Assembly: GCA_905214265.1 (NCBI GenBank)
Contig: CAJMLQ010000095.1
Span: 1 to 11,190 of the forward strand
Direction: 5' to 3'
DNA: 11,190 nucleotides
Source: an uncultured bacterium
Lineage (GTDB): Bacteria > Bacillota > Clostridia > Oscillospirales > Ruminococcaceae
Shown here piece after piece: positions 5,832 to 11,190 of this stretch. A program made the position numbers and the translations under genes. Every line of letters begins with the position of its first letter. The stretch's first letter is position 1. The notes below the pieces were generated by a model that searched no databases, was not told the DNA's origin, and was given only the letters and a program-made list of their open reading frames with translations.

Positions 5832-7340
5832 TTAATGATCTTGGCGGATATGGCATCCGCAGCTTTCCCTTCTGGCCAGGGCCGCCCGCGCCAGAAGGAA
5901 GGCCGTCTGCAAATCGTTCTGCAGGCGGAGCGTTTCGTAATATTCCAGCGGCTCGCCGTCCTCGTTGGGAGCGAACTGCTCCAGCAGCTCCTCCAGCACC
6001 AAAATGGCGTGGCAGAGCCCCGTTTCCTGCCGGATTACGCCGAGGTTTTTGGAAAGCTCCCGTTCCATTCGGCGACGGATTTTCTCCCGCGCTTCGGCCG
6101 GTAGAACCGGCAGCTGGAAATTCTCCCCCAGGGGGCCGACGTTTTTCCGGGAATACCGCCCTGCGGAACGTCCGGCCGTCATGCCGAAAGCCATGGTTTC
6201 CAGCCCCGCGTTACCGCCCAGCCGGTTCGCTCCGTGAACGCCTCCAGCGATCTCCCCGCAGGCGAAAAGCCCCGGTAGCGTCGTGGAGCAGTCTGTACCA
6301 ATGGCAACTCCGCCCAGCGACGTATGCGGCGCAGGGGCGACCTCTACCGGCTCATTTGCCAAGTCAATACCGCACGCCGCGTATCGTTCCAGATAGGCGG
6401 GATAGGCTTCCTTCAGGCGTTCCCTGCCCACTGCCGCAGCGTCAAACCAGACTCCACCGCCGGAGGTTCCGTTTCCCTTGTCGATCTCCCGGAAAATTTT
6501 CCAAGAGAGGACGTCCTTGTCCAGCCGCTCTCCTTCCGGCGAAGCCCCAAGGAAACGTTCTCCCGCCCGGTTGCGAAGGCAGGCCCCTTCGTAAAACAAT
6601 GTGGTGATCATCCCTTTGCCTCTTGCTCCGGCAGGAGACAGCCCCACACAGGGTTCAAACTGAATGAATTCCAGATCCCGCACGGCAGCTCCCGCCAGAT
6701 ACGCCATCGCGATCCCATCCCCACCGATATCCGCCGTATTGGTGGAAAAGGGGAAAATCCCGCAGAATCCGCCGCACGCCAAGATGACCGCTTTCGCCTT
6801 GATGCGGACAAACCGGTTCCGCGTCCGGTCATAGGCCAGCGCGCCGGTTATGCCTCCAGAGTCTGTGAGAAGCCGCAGAGCACGAAACCCGCTGCAGAAG
6901 CAGACGTTTCCGCGGACAGTGAGCCTTTCGCGAAGCTTCCCCATCAGCACGGCCCCGGTGTGATTTCCGGCGCTGGCTACTCGGGGGGCGCTGGCTCCGA
7001 GAGGGCGCAGCAGGGACAGGGAACCGTCCGCCTCTCGATCCAGAGAGATTTCCAACTCCTTGAGCAACTCCTGCACCGCAGGACCTCCTTCTGCCAGCTT
7101 TTCCGCCAGGGCCGGATCATTTTGAAAGCGTCCGCTCCGGCGGGTATCCTCAAAAAGAAGTTCCGGAGAGTCTCCCGGCCCCTCCGGCAGACTGAAGCCA
7201 TGAATGAAAGGGGAAGCCCCGCCGCCGTCCATCAGCAGGGTGACCGGCTTTTCCGGACCGGCCGCCCAGGCGGCTGTAAGGCCGGCAAGGCCGCCGCCAA
7301 TGATTAGGAGGCCGGTCTCCATTTGATCCGCAATTTTCAT
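5832..7340 (-). CDS. FAD-dependent fumarate-reductase-like oxidoreductase with altered active site
   Basis: This 502-residue protein belongs to the succinate dehydrogenase/fumarate reductase/aspartate oxidase flavoprotein family. It has the dinucleotide motif LLIIGGGLAGLTAA (residues 11-24), VILACGG (185-191), PHTSLGGVAIGTD (338-350), LPGLFACGEIAGGVHGANRL (355-374) and the C-terminal RRESCGCHIRQDH (490-502). His339 and Arg373 correspond to conserved substrate-binding residues. Two other usual residues are changed. The HPT segment reads EPC (Glu229-Cys231), and the RDVVSR segment that holds the catalytic arginine reads KDVLSW (Trp280). I also see no HxxAAQGG motif, so FAD is probably not covalently bound. 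No signal peptide, haem-binding motif or FMN domain is present. It is therefore likely a soluble enzyme acting on something other than fumarate or aspartate, perhaps oxidising a hydroxy acid or reducing an enone. It starts three bases after the dehydratase stop, with GGGAG upstream. Confidence 0.88.
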   Translation of the reverse strand: MKIADQMETGLLIIGGGLAGLTAAWAAGPEKPVTLLMDGGGASPFIHGFSLPEGPGDSPELLFEDTRRSGRFQNDPALAEKLAEGGPAVQELLKELEISLDREADGSLSLLRPLGASAPRVASAGNHTGAVLMGKLRERLTVRGNVCFCSGFRALRLLTDSGGITGALAYDRTRNRFVRIKAKAVILACGGFCGIFPFSTNTADIGGDGIAMAYLAGAAVRDLEFIQFEPCVGLSPAGARGKGMITTLFYEGACLRNRAGERFLGASPEGERLDKDVLSWKIFREIDKGNGTSGGGVWFDAAAVGRERLKEAYPAYLERYAACGIDLANEPVEVAPAPHTSLGGVAIGTDCSTTLPGLFACGEIAGGVHGANRLGGNAGLETMAFGMTAGRSAGRYSRKNVGPLGENFQLPVLPAEAREKIRRRMERELSKNLGVIRQETGLCHAILVLEELLEQFAPNEDGEPLEYYETLRLQNDLQTAFLLARAALARRESCGCHIRQDH

Positions 7341-7343
7341 CTC

Positions 7344-9017
7344 TCACCGCTCCCAGATGCCGCCCTTGGCCATGGAACCTACATTTTCCACAAACAGATT
7401 GAGAAAACGAGGATATTTTGTGCGGTCGTGCTTCCAGGAGAACCCGGACAGCCGTGCCGCGACCTCTTCCGCGGAGACCTCCAGGTCCACCCTCCGCGCT
7501 GCCACGTCGATGATGATGCGGTCGCCGTCCCGGACCGCCGCCAGCGGGCCGCCCAGAGCCGCCTCCGGTGAAGCGTAGCCGATGCTGAGCCCTGACGTTC
7601 CCCCGGAGAAGCGCCCATCTGTGAGGATCGCGCAGGTATGGTACAACTCCGGATATCCTTTCAACTCTTCCTGGAAGGGAAAGGCTGTGGTTCCAAACCG
7701 GCCCTTGAGGCCCATGTACCGCAGAACCACCGCGTCCCCCGGCCGGATTTTTCCAGCACGGAGTGCTTCCAAGCCGTCATTCAAGGAGTCAAACACCCGG
7801 GCTTTCCCGGAAAACCTCCAAAGCGCCTGAGGAACCGCCGCGATTTTCAGAATCGCCCCCTCTGGAGCCAACGTCCCGGTCAGCACGCCGATACCCGGTT
7901 CCTGAGAAACCGGATGTTCCAGCGTGCGGATGACGTCCTCGTTATAGCGCACCGCCTGTGCGGCGTTTTCGGCCAGGGTATGGCCGTTGACAGTGCGGCA
8001 GCTGCCGTTCAGTTTCGGCATCAGCTGCTGGAGAAGCGCCTGCATCCCGCCCGCCAAGTCCAGATCCTTCAAACTGTACGGGCCGCCGGGTGCCAAACTG
8101 GACAGGAGGGGTATCTCATTGGAGGCTTCGTCAAAGCGTTTCCACCAAGGCAAGTCGTAGCCTGCCTCGTTGGCGATGGCCGGGATATGCAGGATCAGGT
8201 TGGAGGAGCCCGCCACTGCCATATCCAGTTTTATGGCGTTGCAGAACGCCTCCTCGGTCATGATCTGGCGCGCCGTGATCCCCTTTTCCACCAGCTCCAC
8301 AATCTGCTTTCCCGCCTGATAAGAAAGATGGCGGAGTTGGGAGCTGACCGCTGACATGGTGGAATTTCCGGGAAGGGTCATCCCCAGTGCCTCAGCGATC
8401 ATGCACATACTATTTGCTGTGGTCATGGAGGTACAGGCCCCGCAGATACCCCAGGAGCCGGCAATCAGGTCGTCATATTCGGCGCGGTCCATCTTCCCCG
8501 CCTGGACCGTGCCCACCTTATCCTGCGCGTGGATGTGAAGGACCTCCTTCCCACGGACCTGCCCCAGCGGCATATATCCCCCTGTTACTAGAATGGTCGG
8601 GATATCCAGCCGGGCCGCCGCCATGAGATGCCCCGGCACGATGGAGTCGCAGGTGCTTAGCATGACCATGCCGTCGAAGAAGTTGCCCTCCACCGTGATC
8701 TCCACCTGGTCCGCAATGGAGTTCCGACTGGGAATTTCGATGTAGCGGGGGTCCTTTAGGCACATTCCGTCACAGATGCCGGTGGTCATGACCTCCAGCG
8801 GGAGGCCACCGGCCTCTCGGACGCCTTCCTTGACCCGTTGGGCCAGCTCCCGGAGATGGACGTGGCCGGGGTTGAATTCGTTCCAGGAGTTTATGATGCC
8901 GATGATGGGGCGCTTCAGCTCCTCATCCGAGTAGCCCATGCCCCGCATCAGGCCGCGGCGGCATTCAGAAGCCTCGCCGAACTCCCACTGACTGCGCAGA
9001 TGTGCGTAATTTTTCAT
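7344..9017 (-). CDS. IlvD/Edd-family dehydratase, probably for a sugar acid
   Basis: The 557-residue protein matches the dihydroxy-acid/phosphogluconate dehydratase family throughout. It carries LRSQ near the start (residues 7-10), NSWNEFNPGHVHL (43-55), CDG (82-84), STCDSIVPGHLMAAARLDIP (121-140), GICGACTSMTTANSM (190-204), LPGNST (215-220) and GRFSGGTSGLSIG followed by SPEAALGGP near the C-terminus. Cys123 and Cys195 are the expected Fe-S ligands. The third-cysteine position reads PGH, as in IlvD of the E. coli type. The residue after CD, a carbamylated lysine that helps bind Mg2+ in characterised members, is Ser125 here. Family reactions turn a 2,3-dihydroxy acid into a 2-keto-3-deoxy acid. 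Its place between an SDR and a flavoprotein, without other branched-chain genes, favours sugar-acid breakdown over valine/isoleucine synthesis; this is inference. The ribosome site AAGGAGG is perfect and overlaps the SDR stop codon. Confidence 0.9.
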   Translation of the reverse strand: MKNYAHLRSQWEFGEASECRRGLMRGMGYSDEELKRPIIGIINSWNEFNPGHVHLRELAQRVKEGVREAGGLPLEVMTTGICDGMCLKDPRYIEIPSRNSIADQVEITVEGNFFDGMVMLSTCDSIVPGHLMAAARLDIPTILVTGGYMPLGQVRGKEVLHIHAQDKVGTVQAGKMDRAEYDDLIAGSWGICGACTSMTTANSMCMIAEALGMTLPGNSTMSAVSSQLRHLSYQAGKQIVELVEKGITARQIMTEEAFCNAIKLDMAVAGSSNLILHIPAIANEAGYDLPWWKRFDEASNEIPLLSSLAPGGPYSLKDLDLAGGMQALLQQLMPKLNGSCRTVNGHTLAENAAQAVRYNEDVIRTLEHPVSQEPGIGVLTGTLAPEGAILKIAAVPQALWRFSGKARVFDSLNDGLEALRAGKIRPGDAVVLRYMGLKGRFGTTAFPFQEELKGYPELYHTCAILTDGRFSGGTSGLSIGYASPEAALGGPLAAVRDGDRIIIDVAARRVDLEVSAEEVAARLSGFSWKHDRTKYPRFLNLFVENVGSMAKGGIWER

Positions 9018-9023
9018 CCGGAG

Positions 9024-9030
9024 CCTCCTT
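9024..9030 (-). promoter_or_regulatory. Consensus ribosome binding site of the dehydratase gene
   Basis: A perfect AAGGAGG ends six bases before the dehydratase ATG and shares two bases with the TAA stop of the SDR gene. It is the strongest ribosome site in the window and suggests high, coupled expression of the dehydratase. Confidence 0.75.
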
Positions 9031-9826
9031 AAAAGTCATACATCATGCTGTCGATGGCGCCGTCGATGGACTGCCCGCCGTCGATGACAAAGGTCTGGCC
9101 GACAATAAATCGGGATTTTTCCTCGTCCGCCAGCAGCAGAGCCATGGGGACGATATCGTCCGGGCGGCCCAGAACTCCGGCGGGAATTTTCCGTTCAAAG
9201 GCCGCGATCTGCTCCTCCGTGTAGCGTGTGGTCAGCTTGGTCTGGATAAAGCCGGGGGCGATGCAGTTGACGTTGATGCCGTATTTGGCCACTTCGACAC
9301 CCAGAGTTTTGGTCAGCATGTTCATGCCCGCCTTTCCGGCGCAGTAGGGGAGCGCTTTCCGCTTCACCCAAGTGACCTGGCTGTGGATGGAGCTGATGTT
9401 GATGATGCGCCCCTTGGTCCCCTTCTGGATCATGTCTCCGACCGCGATGCGGGAGCAGTAAGCAGCGCAGCTGAGATTCATCCGGATCTGCCGCTCCCAG
9501 TATTCCACCGGCATTTCCGCGAAGCCGCCGGCCGGAATGGTCTGGGCGCCCCCCGCATTGTTGATGAGGACGTTGATCTTCCCGGCGTCCCTGAGAAACG
9601 CTTTCAACATCTGTTCACAGTCCCCGTTCTCGCTGACGTCCGCCTGATAGAGCTCCGCCCGCGCCCCGATCTCACGCACTGCTTCCGCCACCGACCGGGC
9701 ACCGTCCTCATCGCTGTGGTAATTGATGCCGATAAACGCATATTCCTCACGTGCAAAAGCTTTTGCCAGCGCCGCTCCGATTCCACGGGAGGCCCCTGTT
9801 ATTAGGACACTTTTTCCGTTGCTCAT
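9029..9826 (-). CDS. Short-chain dehydrogenase/reductase (SDR), FabG-like
   Basis: With the start I chose, this is a 265-residue classical SDR, a normal length for the family. It shows the cofactor motif TGASRGIG (residues 10-17), NNAG (89-92), a catalytic serine in NISS (Ser146 likely), the YxxxK pair (Tyr161 and Lys165) and APGF (190-193). An ATG at 9868 would add 14 residues and overlap the upstream stop as ATGA, but its AAGGAG is only one base from that ATG and the extension resembles no SDR N-terminus. The ATG at 9826 has AAGGA six bases upstream and starts just before the first beta strand, so I prefer it. SDRs of this kind use NAD(P)H on alcohols or ketones. In this cluster it could oxidise a sugar, or the C4 hydroxyl of a 2-keto-3-deoxy acid as 2-keto-3-deoxy-L-fuconate/rhamnonate dehydrogenases do. 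The substrate cannot be read from the sequence. Confidence 0.9.
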   Translation of the reverse strand: MSNGKSVLITGASRGIGAALAKAFAREEYAFIGINYHSDEDGARSVAEAVREIGARAELYQADVSENGDCEQMLKAFLRDAGKINVLINNAGGAQTIPAGGFAEMPVEYWERQIRMNLSCAAYCSRIAVGDMIQKGTKGRIINISSIHSQVTWVKRKALPYCAGKAGMNMLTKTLGVEVAKYGINVNCIAPGFIQTKLTTRYTEEQIAAFERKIPAGVLGRPDDIVPMALLLADEEKSRFIVGQTFVIDGGQSIDGAIDSMMYDF

Positions 9827-9831
9827 GTTGA

Positions 9832-9837
9832 TTCCTT
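9832..9837 (-). promoter_or_regulatory. Ribosome binding site that decides the SDR start at 9826
   Basis: AAGGAA lies five to six bases upstream of the ATG at 9826. The competing ATG at 9868 has its purine-rich stretch only one base away, too close for normal initiation. Confidence 0.65.
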
Positions 9838-9864
9838 CTTTCTTTGATGGGTCCCCAGGATGGT

Positions 9865-11184
9865 TCATACTCCTTCTGTACCCCGGTCAAGCTCCGACCA
9901 GTCCGCCAGCGTCCGCAGGATCTCCATCCGGAAGGCGCAGGGCCAGGCTACCAGCCACTGAGAGGGCTGGAACGGTGTCAGCGTCTTTCGGCCCCACCGC
10001 GTATGGAAAACTGCCTCATCCTGGGAGCCCGCCGGACGCACCCGGCCGGCGATGCAGAGCGTGCCGTCCGAGACGAGCTGAGTCGTGCTGCACCAGAACG
10101 CCAGGGCGCGCTCCTTCCATTGGGAATTGCCGGTATATTCCGCCAGCCGCAAAAACGATAGCACATCGTGGAGAGCATACTGATCAATGGCGTTATGCGC
10201 CGTCGATACCGCCGTCATCCCCAGCGTGTCGTAACCGATTTCGCCCAAAACCGTATCTTTTGGATAGGAAATGCTGTAGTGCATCATCCAGGTGTTCAGA
10301 TACCACCCGATATTCTCTGCCTGTTCCAGATATGCCGCTTCGCCGGTCTCCTGATAGAGAGCTAGGGCCGCCGCCAGCAGCGGACTGGAAGATTCCTTGT
10401 CGATGCAGTAGGTGTCTAAAGCGCCGGCAGTGGTAAAACCGTTTTTGTCCAGCTCCTGATAGTAGAACTCAAAAGCCCGCCGGGCACTGTCCAAATAGGA
10501 GCGGTCCCCTGTCAGACGATAGGCCGTCAGCAGGGGAGGCACCAGAAAGCAACCGACCGTGCCGCCCTCCCGGGTGACGTTTCCGTCCCGATCCCAGCTC
10601 TTGGCGAAGGCTCCGTTGGGCTTTTGGGCCTTCCGGGCGAAATCACAGATTCCCATAGCCATCTCCCGGTATTCCGGGCGCGGGACGCCCGCCCGGCGCG
10701 CCAGTTCCTCCGCTTCAAAGAACCCTTGGGCCGCGCCACCCAGGTTGCAGGCGTCGATGTGGAATTCCCTTACCCCATTGCGATACATCGCGGTCTCCGG
10801 CATCGATGTGGTGTCCGCCCGCTCCTCCGGTTCGCCGTCTGCACCCGTGCTGTCCGGAAGCCCCTGGGGAGCTTTGTCAAACTTGATCAGCATCAGCCCG
10901 TTGGGAAGCCGGGCATACTTGACCCAGCTGTCCAGCACCGTTATAGCTTTCTTCCGTGCATCGAGATCGCCGGTCCGGAGAAATTCCCACAAAAGCGCGC
11001 AGCTGATGGATGCGTTCTGCCCGACCCAGCCGATCTCATACTGCAGTTCATCCCGCTTGGCAAAATAACAGGTGGATGGATACCACTGAAGGCCGCGGTT
11101 AAAGGCTGCAAATCCATTCTTCTCTCCGGTCCAAAGACTTTTGAAATAAGCGATCCCAACGCGGTACAAATCCTGTGAGCACAT
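9865..11184 (-). CDS. Putative (alpha/alpha)-toroid glycosidase-like protein, 5' end uncertain
   Basis: The 439 codons read from an ATG at 11184, six bases from the right edge, so the true start may lie beyond the window; no ribosome site can be judged. The sequence is a series of helical hairpins rich in Trp, Tyr and Ala, with repeated units of the type alternating helix, TGD or TGE turn, then YLDSA or YLEQA (for example around residues 224-234 and 280-290). This is typical of six-hairpin glycosidase-like folds (unsaturated uronyl hydrolases, AGE epimerases and similar families). Conserved-looking acidic or polar spots include EFHIDACNLGG (140-150), SWDRDGN (196-202), TYCIDKESSS (258-267), STAHNAIDQYALHD (327-340) and QPSQWLVAW (406-414). 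I cannot assign a glycoside hydrolase family or name the catalytic residues. No lipobox or signal peptide is visible in the part present. Its stop overlaps only the disfavoured SDR start. As the first enzyme seen in the operon, it may release or process the sugar substrate. Confidence 0.72.
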   Translation of the reverse strand: MCSQDLYRVGIAYFKSLWTGEKNGFAAFNRGLQWYPSTCYFAKRDELQYEIGWVGQNASISCALLWEFLRTGDLDARKKAITVLDSWVKYARLPNGLMLIKFDKAPQGLPDSTGADGEPEERADTTSMPETAMYRNGVREFHIDACNLGGAAQGFFEAEELARRAGVPRPEYREMAMGICDFARKAQKPNGAFAKSWDRDGNVTREGGTVGCFLVPPLLTAYRLTGDRSYLDSARRAFEFYYQELDKNGFTTAGALDTYCIDKESSSPLLAAALALYQETGEAAYLEQAENIGWYLNTWMMHYSISYPKDTVLGEIGYDTLGMTAVSTAHNAIDQYALHDVLSFLRLAEYTGNSQWKERALAFWCSTTQLVSDGTLCIAGRVRPAGSQDEAVFHTRWGRKTLTPFQPSQWLVAWPCAFRMEILRTLADWSELDRGTEGV

Positions 11185-11190
11185 GGCAGG

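Noticed and set aside
6324..7307. 327-codon plus-strand frame over the flavoprotein gene
   Set aside because: Arg/Gln/Pro-rich translation without motifs, fully antisense to a well-supported flavoprotein gene.
7344..9017. Biosynthetic IlvD for valine/isoleucine
   Set aside because: No ilvB, ilvC or leu genes are nearby, the active-site CDK is CDS, and the gene sits inside a catabolic-looking operon.
9002..9805. 267-codon plus-strand frame over the SDR gene
   Set aside because: No recognisable domain, and it mirrors the SDR gene, whose cofactor and catalytic motifs are intact.

Overview
All recognisable genes lie on the minus strand, so the window reads right to left as one very tightly packed transcription unit. 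Gaps are 3 to about 20 bases, and there are ATGA/GTGA/TAATG stop-start overlaps. No gene-free stretch exceeds 25 bases. No promoter, terminator, RNA gene, repeat, mobile element or CRISPR array is visible; the start and end of the unit lie outside the window. The DNA is GC-rich by eye. Strong AAGGAGG-type ribosome sites, the gene families and the compact layout suggest an anaerobic, GC-rich Firmicute (a gut Oscillospirales/Clostridia type is my guess). This placement is inference.

Layout in order of transcription: (1) 11184-9865, an (alpha/alpha)-toroid, glycosidase-like protein whose N-terminus may lie outside the window; (2) 9826-9029, a short-chain dehydrogenase (SDR); (3) 9017-7344, an IlvD/Edd-family dehydratase; (4) 7340-5832, a fumarate-reductase-like flavoprotein with altered active-site residues; (5) 5815-4274, FdrA/AllF; (6) 4270-4091, a 59-residue protein corresponding to the C-terminal tail of E. 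coli FdrA, separated from FdrA here by one in-frame TGA; (7) 4070-2814, YlbE/AllG (DUF1116); (8) 2804-1623, a divergent acetate-kinase homologue; (9) 1626-802, DUF2877 (YlbF/AllH); (10) 802 to the left edge, a metallo-beta-lactamase-fold hydrolase cut by the window.

Genes 5, 6, 7 and 9 make a complete FdrA-YlbE-YlbF set. The E. coli version is the three-subunit oxamate carbamoyltransferase, which phosphorolyses oxalurate to oxamate plus carbamoyl phosphate and works with a carbamate kinase. Here the kinase position is taken by an acetate-kinase homologue, and the upstream genes look like sugar/sugar-acid enzymes rather than purine-breakdown enzymes. My main hypothesis is an ATP-conserving sugar-acid pathway. 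Sugar would be released by gene 1, oxidised by the SDR and/or flavoprotein, dehydrated by the IlvD/Edd protein, and converted to a 2,4-diketo-3-deoxy acid. The FdrA complex would then split that acid with phosphate into pyruvate plus an acyl phosphate, and the kinase would use the acyl phosphate to make ATP. A 2,4-dioxo acid is a carbon isostere of oxalurate, and pyruvate of oxamate, which makes the idea chemically reasonable. The sequence alone does not prove it.
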